Part shown: piece after piece, positions 1 to 11,983 of the stretch | Layout of the letters: each line of letters starts with the position of its first letter | Numbering within the stretch: position 1 is the first letter of the stretch | Assembly: GCA_963930775.1 (NCBI GenBank) | Contig: OZ005697.1 | Location: forward strand, 5,168,292 to 5,232,291 | Reading direction: 5' to 3' | Source: Cliona cf. orientalis | Lineage: Eukaryota > Porifera > Demospongiae > Clionaida > Clionaidae | DNA length: 64,000 nt | Program-made: the position numbers and the translations under genes | The notes under the pieces: model-generated | What the model saw: the letters and a program-made list of their open reading frames with translations, nothing else | What the model was told of the DNA's origin: nothing | The model's database searches: none

Positions 1-1539
1 GAAAATGATAAACATTGAAGTAGATGTAATTGTCCATCCAGTGCTATCTAAATATTTATGTAATATAGCATATTAACAGTTTCAATATGGATATTACAAC
101 TTACTACTGATGAAAGAACTTTTATATTGTCATAGTGAAATCCTAATTCCATTGCCTGTGCAGCTTCCTGCGTAAAGGGCAGACTACATGCACAAAGCAT
201 ACAGTACATGAACTACAGTAATTTGAGTTAATTTCGTTTGCAAAATATTATTTGCACTAGAGATTTTAGCTTAAAATAATTTGCAGTACTAAATTTTGCA
301 ATTTGTGCGTGAAACTGGTGCAAGATCAACAAATTTTGATGTTCTATAGTGCACAGAATTATTATAGTTAAGTACAAACATGCGTCTTTGGACCAATCCA
401 CAGAAATATATTATTATTATTGTACTATAGACGACTAGCTGAAAGATCAAAGGTACCACCAATAGTATAATATTATAATATATTAAGAAAACCGATCTCT
501 GCCTACTACACTGTGGCCATGGTACATGCTCTAGGGTATAACTGCCATAATTTTATATCACTTTTACATAGTTTTTTTAGGACAGTTATTCTTAATATAC
601 TGCATGCTAAGTGTGGAATATTAATCCCCTTATGGTGTATGTGCAATATTAATTCCTTTAGGATATACTGTGTAATAATGATACTGCGGTAGCTAACAGG
701 AAGTGTTATAATGGGTGTAAGGTAGGTGATCACTTGGTCAAGAGTGCAGTAAGCTAGCCAGCTAGCTTGTACATACATACCAACAGACTGTACTGCAGAC
801 TCGGGTACAGGAAGCATACGCATGCTTATTGACACCACACAGGATACAATTTAGCCATCATTCAATTGACACTTGTCACATGGCTATAGCTACTGGCACA
901 TTTCATCAAAATTAATATTCTAATAAAGGAGGCTTCAAGATGCAATTTAGTCTGTTCTGTAAATATCCATTAAGCGGTTGTGGAGATATGGCTATTTTAA
1001 AATTTCTAAACATTTCTGCCAGGCATGTGTGTACTGGAGCATGGCATATTGATTGCTTTGGGGGCCTATAACTAAAAAACTACACTACCAATTGACTCCA
1101 AACTTGAAATATAACATGTAAATACCTCAGCTTATTCTACTGATGAATTTAACACGTTGAAGAATAATTATAACAAGTTGGTGTGCATGTCTGTTTGGCT
1201 GCTATTGTATGTAACACTCGCAATTCCAGAAGCTGCCTTTATGCATGATAGCTAGTTTCTAGTTTAAATGTCTGCTCAAACAGATGTATAAGCTCTCATA
1301 GTGATACACACGTGTTCATATGCAGACGTGCACATAACATTTTCTGAAGTGGAATCTAGCTACTTTTGAAGTGTAAGACGAGCCCTGGGTTATAGTAATA
1401 GTTTTAAGTGGATGCACTTTCTGTGGGGCATATTTTTTGATGGAAATAGTCTAGCTAGAGCCAAAAATTCCATTTTTCACAGTTTCAATGGATTTTCTCA
1501 TACATACATAATAATATTATGTTCTTTCGCCACACAAAT
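1..1539. other. non-coding stretch, no gene seen
   Basis: AT-rich DNA with stops in all frames. The longest open frame (506-838, minus) has no recognisable domain, no coding bias and no convincing splice context. I see nothing functional here. Confidence 0.5.
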
Positions 1540-1806
1540 CAGGGTTTCATCTAGCGACAAAAATTTGGGGTGGAAGCGAGATAAATGAATGGGCGTATTT
1601 AGCACGCCAAGTTCTTGGGACGTATTTATAGGAGAATTTCTTTAATTCCTCCAGATGGTTTCGGGTAATTTTTGATCAAAAACAAATGCTAGTGGTTCGA
1701 TTTGGTGACTTATGATATTTTGATGCTTAATTTAATTAAAGTCAAATTCTTGGGGGGGGGGGGGAGCTTCCCCCCTGTCCCCCCCCCCCAACTGGATGAA
1801 ACCCTG
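1540..1806. mobile_element. short TIR transposon (MITE), CAGGGTTTCAT family, 5-bp TSD
   Basis: A 267-bp element starts CAGGGTTTCATCTAG and ends with the complement (CTGGATGAAACCCTG). It is flanked on both sides by the direct repeat caaat (1535-1539 and 1807-1811). The right half carries long runs of G and C. It has no coding capacity. The CAGGG terminus and short TSD suggest a hAT-like origin, but that is inference. A second copy with the same ends sits inside the Gypsy gag gene at 58528-59013. Confidence 0.8.
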
Positions 1807-2838
1807 CAAATCTTCATAAGATTATTTGAGCTTGTGTGAACAATGATATTTAAATATCAGCTCCTAAACCTTACAAAATTAAGCATCAACCCCCACTTTA
1901 GCCACACCAATGTTCATGGGCTAGCTATGCCCCTGCTTTTACTCAAAATAAACTGCTTATTGAGCTGTTTTCAACCAAATACTTCAGAAAATTTAATGGT
2001 TGAAACTACTAAAAATTGAAATCAGCACCTTGAGTTACCCCTAAAGAAACATAAAACCCGGAGGAGTGAACACCACAGAGCAAATTGAAGTTATCCATTA
2101 GCAATATTTGTGTGCCATTGTAGTTGATCATGATTGTGTGGTATTTTATGGAGTTTCCCTGAAGCCCTGCAATACAGAAAGTGGTTACAACTTAATTAAC
2201 ACTTCAGGTACTGGGAAGCCTGTGGTGCAAATTTGGTGTTCATAGCATGTAGTTATGATCCCTAAAACTTCATAATATTTAGATGTGTGCAGGTTTTTTA
2301 TAGGCAATTTTTTTTATTCTGACCTGCCTATAGCTAGTACATACAGTGAACCACGCTTCTCTTGATTGAGAAACTAAAAGGATGCATTAGTGTACATAGG
2401 TACAATTAAGCTGCTTAGACTATGGCCTTATCGTGGTTTATTTGATATTGTACACTTGAGGCACTATAATGTACCCGCAAAAAAGTCACCCTAAGGTAAC
2501 AACTTCAAATATTTTGGTTCAAACGCACGCTGTATATCTACTTGCTATATATAATAGTATTATTAGACATTTTTTGACCAATTTTGCCACCTGCTCTCAT
2601 TAGCGAAAATTTTAATACCCTGTGCATGCATATGCACAGCAAGGGGTAAAGCAATCAGTTCTATCTGTCTGTTTGCCTTTACAAAAACGTGCACAACGAA
2701 TCTGTCAAAACGGTCGAAACCTTGCTCTGGTGAAAAATGTTTCTGCAATACAAAGGTAGCTGGGCTTGGTGAAACTTTTATCCAGCAAAAATTTCATGTA
2801 TACGGTATATTTAAGTTACGTAGTACAAATAAACTATA
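1807..2838. other. non-coding stretch with old repeat fragments
   Basis: No gene recognised. Around 2625-2660 is the phrase GGGTAAAGCAATCAGTT, an end motif shared with the element at about 22020-22452. The stretch 2735-2800 resembles 56145-56215 (fCTGCAATACAAAGGT-type words followed by TTTTATCCA), so old repeat fragments are present. Confidence 0.35.
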
Positions 2839-2841
2839 ATA

Positions 2842-3105
2842 TACCGCAGAATCCCACAATTGTGCCCCCCTCCCCCCATACACTTTTAGCTAAGTTCCCT
2901 AAAGTCCAAAACCCAATAAAAGCAAAGCTACAGCTAGCACACTAGCTGTTTGTGTAATATTATGCCCTTTGTCGTTCTTTTAGCCAGAGAAAGCGTAGAG
3001 ACGCATTTATCAATCAGTAATGGTTATCAAGTGAGTGTCACTGTTCCATGTATACATACACCCCCTCAGCATGCAAAAATAAGAACATAATCGTGGGATT
3101 CTATC
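2842..3105. mobile_element. degenerate MITE of the TACCGTAGAATCCCGCG family
   Basis: The left end reads taccgcagaatcccaca followed by a C-run. The right end is the approximate complement (aatcgtgggattctat). Better-preserved copies are at 48059-48460 and about 43240-43620; all share an internal segment with the words CTAGCTGTTTGTGT and TTTGTCGTTCTTTT. It is non-coding and diverged, so the limits are approximate. Confidence 0.5.
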
Positions 3106-3821
3106 ATATATTTTTACTGCAAAACGATGATTTTTTAACAATAAAAATTCGCGGTTTACAGTGTACTACAGTAATCCAGTGGCAATTTATTTTTCTGTGG
3201 TTATGAGGTAATTATGATAAATTTAGTGCATATTTGGAGCCTTTCTGGGACCTGAAAATCAGTAAATATGTGTAGAGTACCATAGTATTATGTGTGTATC
3301 CAGTGAATACCGGTACTTTACAAGCAGTGTGTTACCTTCAAATTGGCTTACAGTTATGTATCCCGTGGACAAATAAAGCTAATATAAGCCTTGCAAGCAC
3401 GATGCATTAAATGATCATGTGCCATGCAATGACCGAGCTTAAGTTCAGAAGCTGTCACAGTACTGCGCTGTCAAATTCATCTCTGCAAGAGTAAATAAGG
3501 AGGGAATCTCTGTGATTGAAGCATCAAAACTTATTACTATTAATTTTGAGGTCAAGAACCAATCTCAGACTCCCTCACTCTGTGATTGAGGTGCTGGTAT
3601 CAATATAGTCTCGCGCAAGACTACTACATAGTATCGTTATATTGACAATCATTTACCACATGCACCATTACTACTGGAAATATTATGGTCAAGTGTTTCA
3701 TACTTTTATTGTAGTGATTGAGACCAAGCCATCTTTACTTGATTTCTTTGCTAAAATTGACTTGAAAGATGGCAAAATAATATATTAATGCATGAGTCAA
3801 GTATCACAGAATCAAGTTTAC

Positions 3822-3869
3822 CATGAAGAATGCAAGGACATCAATGAAATTTTCTTTCAACTGATACTT
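3822..3869 (-). CDS. tentative further exon of the EF-hand gene
   Basis: On the minus strand an AG (tttacgcag) is followed by a 48-nt open block ending ATG|GTAAAC. It starts and ends in phase 0, matching the phase 0 donor of the exon at 4093-4171. Its translation is KYQLKENFIDVLAFFM, hydrophobic and EF-helix-like. The acceptor has a poor pyrimidine tract and the exon is very short, so it may be spurious. I found no certain stop exon further down; a phase-compatible open block ending in TAA at about 3700-3750 is possible. Confidence 0.3.
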
Positions 3870-4092
3870 CTGCGTAAACCTATCAATGCTATCCATTTAA
3901 CCGTAAATTATTATCAAATCTATAGTGAACCTGGTTTAGTACCTTAATGATCGTTTGGACAAAATTTCAGCTACATAATATCCCAAAGTGAACTCCTTAG
4001 TACCAAAAAATGTTTCAATACTAAGCCTGGTATACAACTGTGGGAGGCAAGAACGTACATCATAGTCAACAACTTGAGCAATAATTATTTAC

Positions 4093-6988
4093 CTGCTTTA
4101 TGAATTCTACATCATTCTTATGTGCATCTAAACCAGGAAGGCAACCCATAAATTCCACCAGGGAAAGGTGCCTATGATTCAATGGTTAAAATTAATGAAG
4201 TATTATAAATATGGTTGACACTTACCCATCGCCATCTGCATCAAAATGTTTAAAAAGTTGATAAAGTTCACTTTTCTTACTGTGGGGAATGAACTCTACA
4301 AGGTCTACCAGCTACAGTGCAATGATACTGGTATTATGATTATAAGCTACCATATAAACACATGACATTGTACTTTATAGATGTCTGTTCTTGGTGCCTT
4401 CAGCTTCTGATGATGGGCAATTTCATGTCCCCCAGTTTTCCTATTGAGCAAATATTGGGTCTTAAGAGGACATAGGAAAGATCATAATCAATACAGAGGT
4501 CTGCCATAGTGCCTTTTGTTGGCCACCGTAGCCACGCCAGGCCTATTGACATTGATATCTAGTGCCTACTCAACGCATAATGCATGCACATTGTGCTTCC
4601 TACTCAAGCGCACAATTAAGTGGCATGAACTAGTAAAGATCGTTGAAATGTTCTAAATAATGCTCGTGACACTGTTTGGCTATCCATATACGCTGACTGC
4701 TCTATGGAATTAATCAAATCAGAACATAAGAATTACTGGGTATTACAACAAACTAGTACAAGTTCCTATCTTCCTAATCCAAGTCTGCCACAGAGCTCTA
4801 GTTGTTGTCGGCATAAAAATCGCCAGATCCTCAAGATTTAGGTATCTGAACAACTTGTAAGCACAATGAATCCATTGAAATCCTTGCTTCAGTATGTTTG
4901 ATAAGGCCCACGAGCATTGCAAGTGCTGCGTTTTTTTGTTGGCCATGCCTAACTATCAACTGCACCCCCATGTGCTACTGCTCATGCACACAACCTACTA
5001 CAATATCATAACTAGAGCTCTGAAGAGCACATACCCCGCACGCACATTGCGCAATCTATAGATTTACTTTCGGTGCATGGTTTGTGAACTTCAGAGAAAT
5101 AGAAATGCTGCTTTAATAGCCTACAGGGGGTTCCGGTGACACTCTCTGCACCCAGACCTAGCCCAGACTAGGAAGATATGAATTTCTACCTATATTTTTG
5201 TAGCAATAGTAGTATAGCTGTCTTACATTATGATTGGTTCCAGCATAGACAATAGAGAAGGGAAGATGGACTGGAAACGGGTGGACGATGTTCAGTTTGG
5301 TTGAGCATGACCACCTAATACTTCATATATGGATTTTAGAAAAGTGCACCATTACATTCTATGTCATAATTCGGATTATACCAGCCATTAATGCCATATA
5401 GATTAATTACTAAAATTTTTCGTAAAAGCTACGAATAAATTTTTGTATAGAAAAACATATTGAAATATAAAGGTTGTGGCTTTATGGCTTATGGTGAAAA
5501 TAAACACAACCGATACAACCCCCAAATATCTTGCCATTACATTATCCTTGTGTTACTGAATGTTCTATGGAGAGTTTTGGCCAGAAAAAAGCCATTAGTA
5601 ACTCATAAAAACTACAAAAGAATGTATTAAAAATCCCTATACAACAGAATTGAACCAAACTGAACATGTGCCACACTTTTCCTATATATAATATATGGAC
5701 GTTTCCAGTCCCTTTCCCCTTCTACTGTCTATGGTTCCAGATTCATAACATTTCAGTCACTATGGACTCATCACGAGCATTATTTAGAACATCGACGATC
5801 TTTACCAGTCATATGCTTGGCCATTAAATTTAGTTGTGCACATGAGCAGAAAGCACAATAATTATTATTGGTATGCATATGCATTGATGGGCACTGTCAA
5901 TAGGCGTGGCTACGGTGGCCAATAAAAAGGCACTATTTATGACCCTCGTAGACCGTATCCCTCGATTTGACACACACTGAAGCCAGTTTTTCGCCGAATT
6001 CGATTGATTCGTTGTGATTACGAGTCGCTTAGACGCTTATATCTCGAGATATGGCGATTTTTGTGGTAACGACAACAACAACGACGACACGACCGATTAC
6101 TTTACCCCTTGCGCATAATTATAGGCAAGGGTCATCAACAAGCACACGACTACTGCTATGTGCAGATAGATGCATTGCAGGATGCAGATGCAGCACGTGG
6201 GGTATGTGCTCTAGAGAGTTCTAGTTTAGATTGAATTTTTTCCAACTTAGGATGTAAGTCGGTGGATCCAAGAAACATCTAATTAAATTGATGTGGCCTA
6301 GTTGTAAAAATTTAATATTATGATGAGTATACAAAATTTCACAATAGCGTATCCTTGGGTGCGTCAGCGAAGGACTTTGCTTTAGCTAGCTAGCTATCAT
6401 TGTTGTTGGTAAGGGTTGATGCATGCACATGCAGTGGTTACCAGCCCCTCCCCCCCGAAGAGACATGGGGACGATTATTATTAGTGACCACCTTGAATAA
6501 TTAAATATACACCTGCTTTGTGGTAGTAACTTGGGCAATGATAACGTCTCCAGTGCTGTTGCTGATGGAGCATTCACCTGTGAACCTTGTGTCTCCAGGT
6601 TGCTGTATCCATTAATATCTGTTGCCACTACCACTGGTGGAAAATCTGCTACCAAAGACGGTCGTTCAAAAATACGTGGTAAAGTGATCTGCCGGTCAGA
6701 TCTAGATGTTGTATGTACACTCTGCTTCTGACTATCACTGCGTATTGATGGAGATATAAAGTGACTCGTTGTACACAAAACACTTCGTACATTTGTATAA
6801 GAATCAGGTTTTGGTTCAGGAATGTTTATGAGAACAGAGGACACTTGTGCCATAGATTCTTGATTTGTCTTTGAAAATCGATGGCATCGACAACGGGTGT
6901 AGGCAAGAGTTTTGTGGATAGAAGTACATGTACCTCTTGCTCTTATAGCAACTTTTTTACATCTGGAGCAAACATGATTGTTATCCAT
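4093..6988 (-). CDS. Cys-rich N-terminus plus EF-hand protein (multi-exon, 3' end uncertain)
   Basis: Proposed exons on the minus strand are 6513-6988 (start), 4374-4440, 4226-4311 and 4093-4171. Every junction is GT/AG and all phases agree (2, 0, 2, 0). The start ATG at 6988 opens MDNNHVCSRCKK; Cys at residues 7, 10, 21, 33 and 35 plus His25 could bind zinc. A Ser/Thr-rich linker of roughly 120 residues follows. The last two exons form one canonical EF-hand loop, DADGDGHLSLVE, with acidic residues at positions 1, 3, 5 and 12, split by an intron after the second Gly codon begins. Calcium binding is therefore likely. I do not recognise the full protein. Linking the 476-nt first exon to the EF-hand exons is inferred from phase alone, across a 2.07-kb repeat-filled intron. 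A CpG-richer stretch lies just upstream (7020-7200). Confidence 0.6.
4495..5950. mobile_element. large inverted-repeat element in the first intron of the EF-hand gene
   Basis: The arms 4495-4760 and about 5730-5950 are complementary: a block reading GGCCACCGTAGCCACGCC on the left returns inverted on the right, and both continue through words such as AATAATGCTCGTGA. A related single-armed copy is at about 37650-38000, and fragments lie at 21240-21400 and 22060-22290. There is no transposase ORF. The interior holds a second, nested element (5244-5733). Confidence 0.65.
5244..5733. mobile_element. nested MITE with CATAGAC termini and 7-bp TSD
   Basis: A 490-bp element begins CATAGACAATAGAGAAGGG and ends with the imperfect complement (CTTCTACTGTCTATG). 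The direct repeat gttccag flanks it (5237-5243 and 5734-5740). It is non-coding. The 7-8-bp duplication would suit hAT or P-like transposition; the superfamily is not established. Confidence 0.7.
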
Positions 6989-7019
6989 CTTAGCAAAACC
7001 ATGGAGTTTCACAGTCCTA

Positions 7020-7200
7020 CTATGTCACGATCATCTCTGTCTGACCGGCACCTATCCGCTCGCACTTGACAAGGTGGCTGATTTGTCATAGCAACTGTAT
7101 GCTGCATGCCACACCCACACAGCTACTGTCGTCTGTCAGACCCCGCCTTCGGACCGCGGAGTTTGGGGGAGGGGGTGGGGTTCGGGGGCCGGGACGTCTA
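7020..7200 (-). promoter_or_regulatory. candidate CpG-rich 5' region of the EF-hand gene
   Basis: This stretch, just upstream of the proposed ATG at 6988, is richer in G+C and CpG than its surroundings (for example CTTCGGACCGCGGAG at about 7146-7160). No TATA box is evident. The promoter role rests on position and composition only. Confidence 0.25.
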
Positions 7201-7649
7201 GCTTGTGAAGTTTCTGAAGATCGTAACTACACGTGCGCGAAGTGAAATGTCATACTTAGGGAGATTGGACCGTGTCAGGGTAATTATTGTTAGAAGACGT
7301 ATCTGTGAAGTATAAACATGTACATTTTTCATACAGGTTTTCGGAAAGGCTAAAATTTCTATAGTTGGTGCTTCCCAATTTTTATGCACTTGGACGGATA
7401 AACTAAAAAGGAGATGGCAGTCTGAATCCAGTTCGCATGAAACCAAGGTAGCACTTTAATAGCATAATATTTGAGACTAATACACATATAATTTAAATCT
7501 CTAAAGTATCTGATTGTAGCAAATTGTCTATAGCGTATAATTGTGGTGATGCAATATATTAGGATTGACTCGACCCACACTTTGCTCGGGATTCTATGCC
7601 CATCAGTCTTCTAAATCACAGAAACCTCCTAAACAGTGTCTAATTATTA
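7201..7649. other. non-coding, contains a repeat shared with 54200-54360
   Basis: No gene recognised. The segment 7560-7645 (CTCGGGATTCTAT, GTCTTCTAAATCAC, CCTAAACAGTGTCTAA) recurs at 54300-54362, so this is dispersed repeat sequence. Minus-strand open frames of 73-82 codons here have no domain and overlap the repeat. Confidence 0.4.
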
Positions 7650-7872
7650 GGCCCCTCCAAATCAATTAGTAGTTTCTCATCCCCTCTGAGCTCAAAATTG
7701 ATGCGGGCAGGCAGTGGTAATGGTAGTCAATATGTAATTTTTGATGGAAATGGTCGTCAAAATCGCTTGCAAAAAAGGAGGCGGTATACTTTTGCATTGT
7801 GCTCCTAATCACAAAATGCATGCGGGCGAAAATTAAGAGGGATGAGAAATTACTAATTGATTTGGAGGGGCC
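7650..7872. mobile_element. MITE with GGCCCCTCCAAATC termini and TTA duplication (PIF/Harbinger-like)
   Basis: A 223-bp element with about 30-bp near-perfect terminal inverted repeats. The left begins GGCCCCTCCAAATCAATTAG and the right is the complement. TTA flanks both sides (7647-7649 and 7873-7875). A three-base TWA duplication is typical of PIF/Harbinger elements; that assignment is inference. It is non-coding. Confidence 0.8.
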
Positions 7873-7965
7873 TTATGTAAAGATGCACCCCCGGGCCAAA
7901 TTTTAGGTGAATCCCCCTGCCTGCATGGACCTAAACCCTCGGGTGGGACATTGATACTTTCATTT

Positions 7966-8247
7966 ACTGTATTCATTATAATTTAAGCGCCAGGAAAAAA
8001 TAGTTCCGACCTCGCTTGGCGCTTACATTTAAGCATTAAAAATAGCTTTGATGGCGAATGGCGCTTATATTAGAGTGGCGCTTAGTAATAACAGTGGCGT
8101 GTAGTACATAGTACCGCATTGTAATTACTAAGCGCCACCTAAAAGTAATTCCATCGACGTTTGGCGCTATATTTAGAAGGTAAATAATACCATAAATGGC
8201 CAGACAGCGCTTATATTACAGTGGCGCCTAAATTACATAAGTACAGT
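7966..8247. mobile_element. MITE rich in GGCGCTTA words
   Basis: The ends are inverted: left ACTGTATTCATTATAATTTA then AGCGCCA; right TGGCGCC then TAAATTACATAAGTACAGT. The interior repeats TGGCGCTTA / TAAGCGCCA several times on both strands, so the single strand would fold into several stems. It is non-coding. It abuts the next MITE directly. Confidence 0.65.
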
Positions 8248-8625
8248 AAAGGTGCTCTGAAACGGAAATCATTATGTAATCGAACAATGCGTGAAAGCGT
8301 TAAGCGCATGCATGGCATGTTGCGTACTATCGTAGTGTAAAAAGTTCACAAGCACATGGCCAGCTCCTGGATGCCTACAACCCATCTTGATGTCGACGAC
8401 AACAGGATCGTGCGTCATCTCTTCTATCTTTCACCTCGTGAATCGATCTATCGCTCATGTTGTGCATCTTATCTCTCAATCAGCACAAGCACAAGCGCGA
8501 AAATATCGCTTGGTTACGCCTTCGCAATGACATTGGATTGACCAATCAGGTTTGAGCTTTGAAAACTGGGTCAGGAATTCAAAAATGTTGGCAGGCGGTT
8601 TGACTTCTGTTTCAGAGCACCTTTA
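8247..8625. mobile_element. MITE with AAGGTGCTCTGAAAC termini and TA duplication
   Basis: The left end TA-AAGGTGCTCTGAAACGG pairs with the right end CTGTTTCAGAGCACCTT-TA. TA is duplicated, as in Tc1/mariner-type insertion. An open frame of 61 codons inside (8356-8541) has no recognisable domain and is probably incidental. Confidence 0.75.
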
Positions 8626-9117
8626 ATAAGGCACAGTAAAACCGCCATGCTGAACCCCCAAGTGCAAGTGACACATGGATCACGTGTACGGACTATGAAA
8701 ATGCCCCATCCCTGGGGCAGAGCTTTTTGGTACAGGACGTGCTAACCCCCATCCTATCCCGGGAGGCATTTCATTGATACCCGCATAATGTGTGTACTTG
8801 TACCGACACTCCATGACTGCAATTATCGACATTGTACATGTATGACCTATTTTATCGCCTTGAATGTTGTTTGTCTCAAAATTCGATGTTTAGCAAAGGA
8901 GTCGATGTTTACAAGAGACAGACTATACTTGGTGGGTGTGTCCGTCAACCCCACTAAACATGCTGAACATTGATCTTGACAAGGGATCTATCTGTCATAT
9001 AAACATTGATTCTGAATGCTGCAGCCTCCAGCAAACATTGACTGGGATACCAGACATCAACTCCTTTACTAAACATCCATGTCTAAATGTACATGCATGT
9101 GTGACTATTTATAGTAT
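8626..9117. other. non-coding stretch
   Basis: No gene or clear repeat border recognised. Open frames up to 68 codons occur but show no domain, splice support or coding bias. Confidence 0.35.
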
Positions 9118-9445
9118 CACAAGTATAAAAACAATTGAATAATATTGAAGGATGAAGTAGAGATGGCAGGGTCAAAAACTACACAAACAAGATTTATAGC
9201 CGGTATAACTTATCACATCCACTGTACATCCCTATGCTTGCTTTTCTCGATATATTATAATTATTATCAGGCACCTCTGATTCAGCTGTATGTATATATA
9301 ATGCTATACTTTGATCTTGACTCTGTGTATGTGGGAGAATTCCAAGGGTAGTCAGTGTTGATTGTCCATTCCTGCATGTGCCCCATAATATAGCTAGCTA
9401 CTCATTGACAAAAAGCAAGCGTAGGGATGTACAGTGGAAGTGATA
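9118..9445. mobile_element. element of the ACAAGTATAAAAACA family
   Basis: It starts ACAAGTATAAAAACAATTG and continues with TTGAAGGATGAAGTAGAGATG. The right end carries the inverse words GCAAGCGTAGGGATGTACAG. The same sequence forms long inverted arms at 36653-37036, and a half copy is at 17675-17785. The right limit is approximate; no transposase is visible. Confidence 0.55.
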
Positions 9446-9914
9446 AGCACATAGAAGCTGCTCAAGGTTAGTAACACAGAGGTTAGCAATTCTGCCGCAC
9501 TTGTAGTGCTATAGCTAGCTTTTAGCTCTTCTTGCTATTTGTTTTACAAGCCAGTCTCTACAGACTGTTCGCCAAGTGTCTGCTATGAAGGTGAGTGTTA
9601 CTACGAAATCTGCTGCCTACATGCACTGCATTTTTATGTCAAATTCAACGTTTTGTCTTTGCTTTGTTCAAGAGTTCTGGTATCATTTGCTGGTCACCGC
9701 CACCTATCTTGCTCCCTGACGAGCTTTTGATGGATAAAAGGGACAGCAATATGGCTTCTTTTCGACTCAAATGGTATGTATGGTCAGTGATTGATAGATC
9801 CAACAACACGACTGGTTCATCACTATTTGTAGCACACTGGCAGATGCCGCATGGTGGGTAATTTTCGGGGTGCTAATTTTCATGGAAAGTCAGAGAGGGC
9901 CCTCAGAATTAATT

Positions 9915-10677
9915 AACCCTCGGCGCATGCGCGAGGGTTATGGTAGTTGGTTTGTCTGTCTGTCTGTCTGTCTGTTACCACGCTAGCTGCTACATGTACA
10001 TACCTCGTTTGCGAGTCCAATTTGCGGTGTTGCAAGGTTCCTTATGGCGTTCCCAATTCATGGTTTGTGTGGATTTCTCCGAAAACACTTTGTTCGCCAG
10101 TTTTGGCATCATTTGCCGATTCTAAACTTCTTAACTTTGCTTAAGCTAGCGATAGCATGACTTAACATATAAATAGGTTGCGCGCTATATACGGTATGTA
10201 CGTATATAACCCTCTCAGTGCATGCGCGGTTGCATCAATCCCGCCACTCAGTCCACCAGCGAGCTTTTGACTATCGTGGCTTCTTTTCAATTCTAAGGCT
10301 TAGCTGCCTGTATTCTTGTGGTACTGGACATGCAATATTGCTCAATGTACTTCAGTCTTGTACCAAGGCTTTGCATCATAGTCCTTCAAGTTAAGATGTA
10401 GCTAGCTAAGTCCCCAAGAATTGGAGGTTAGGCTACAGTGAGGGAGGTTGAGTTGACGTCAACACCACAGTGTGGAGTTCGATACAACACGCTAGAGTTG
10501 TTGCTGCTATGAGCTGTTGACCCGTCTTGAATAACACTGCTGTGCAAGTATAACATTAGCCTCATCCTTGTCTCGCCCTGGCCCCAGCCCTTTAGGTACC
10601 CCCTTTTCTGCATGCTGAATCATGTAGCTAATACCATGCAGCGCGCCGAGGGTTTTGTGCTCGAGAGAGCTCTAGTT
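9915..10677. mobile_element. copy A of the AACCCTCGGCGC repeat (~760 bp)
   Basis: It starts AACCCTCGGCGCATGCGCGA, then has a (TGTC)n tract, then CCACGCTAGCTGCTACATG. It ends GCCGAGGGTTTTGTGCTCG and AGAGAGCTCTAGTT, so its ends are inverted (ACCCTCGGCGC / GCGCCGAGGGT). Internal words such as GGCTTCTTTTCAA recur in all copies. Other copies: 11334-11793, 13205-14736, about 39866-40380, from 43682, from 53674, and 3' fragments at 9600-9860, 11070-11296 and 24690-24833. It is non-coding; short open frames inside it are not genes. Confidence 0.7.
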
Positions 10678-11333
10678 TTTATGGCTTTAAATTTCGTGAC
10701 AGCAATCCAGTCCAGGGTCATGGTGCTGCACAAATGATGATGTAATCGATACATGTGCTCAATCTCGCTCGCAATCTTTATTACTAAGCCCTATCTGCAA
10801 AGAGACTTGGACAAATAGCAAGAGATAGAAGAATATTAGTGTCGAAGATGCCATCAGCTAGATGACAGTGGCTACTGTTGTTTGCTAACACTGAGAACAA
10901 TTGACCGTGCTGCCACGATGTTTTGGCCGTGCCCATCATCTGGGACTTGCATAATATTAGACTATCACTGTAGGCATTAATTTTCATGGGTGGGAAATTT
11001 TCGTGACTGCCAAATCAACCATAAAAATATAACAAAAATTACCCGCCATACGGTAAACTTCATGGCTATCTGTGTATGCTAACACAGCACTGCTACATTG
11101 TATATGGCACACATGATATATACTGCTGGACATTATGCGTGCAATTACGTACAGTGTGCATTCTTGTGGTTACTCCTTTGAGCTTGTGTATGTATTACTT
11201 GACTATAATGCATATGCTTCAATCCTTGAGAGTACTACTGTTGGGCATGCAATACTGTGCTAAGTGCACTGCTTGTGCCGAGGGTTTTGCACGATAGTGT
11301 TTCATTATGTACCAGGGATAGATTAACCCTCGG

Positions 11334-11793
11334 CTGCCGTAGTCATTTTGTGTGAGAGTGTGTCTGTCTGTTAATACTAATTAAGCTAACTGCTACATAC
11401 CTTGTTTGCGAGTCCAAAGTGCACCAAACGTGCAATTTGTGTGAATTTTGCCGAAAACACTTTGTTTGCCAGTTTTAGTACCACTTGCTGATTCTAAGCT
11501 TCTTGACTTCTCCAGAGCTGTGTACTGATAGCATGACTTTACGTATAAATAGAACATTGTGTATTGCGTGCTATATACAATATGTACGTACAACCCTCAG
11601 CACATCTGCTTTAGGCACGGTAGTCAAAAGCTGGTCACCCTCGCTCAGTCTATGATCCACTGGCGAGCTTTCGACAATCATGGGATGACATGCAGTGACT
11701 TCTTTTCAACTCTTAAGGATATGCATGTTAGCTACTATGCTATATGCATTCTTGGTGTTGGCCGAGGGTTTTATGCTTGAGAAAGCTCTAGGT
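11334..11793. mobile_element. copy B of the AACCCTCGGCGC repeat (shorter)
   Basis: It starts AACCCTCGGCTGCC and ends GCCGAGGGTTTTATGCTTG then AGAAAGCTCTAG. It is internally deleted relative to copy A. It sits about 190 bp before the first recognised grpE exon. Confidence 0.65.
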
Positions 11794-11983
11794 AGAAGGG
11801 GGAAATTCTGGCGTGTGATAGCTTACACATACTAGAGCATGTATTATACATACTCCCCCAAAACTTAACATTAGGGAAGTACGCTGCAGAGTCTATATGT
11901 GTAGCTAAAACAGGGTACTTCATGCATTCTAATGTTACAGTAGTGATAACTAATGTCATTACTGTACATATTTATGATATCAG

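Noticed and set aside
8356..8541. 61-codon ORF opening MASSWMPTTH as a first exon of grpE
   Set aside because: It lies wholly within a TA-flanked MITE, and I saw no phase-compatible donor.
9539..9590. Presequence exon of grpE ending at GTGAGT (9591)
   Set aside because: The phase fits and the end VRQVSAMK is plausible, but the frame has no upstream ATG and runs into a stop, so I left it as a remark only.
9940..10144. Open frames rich in Val-Cys-Leu-Ser
   Set aside because: They are produced by a (TGTC)n tract within the AACCCTCGGCGC repeat and recur in other copies.
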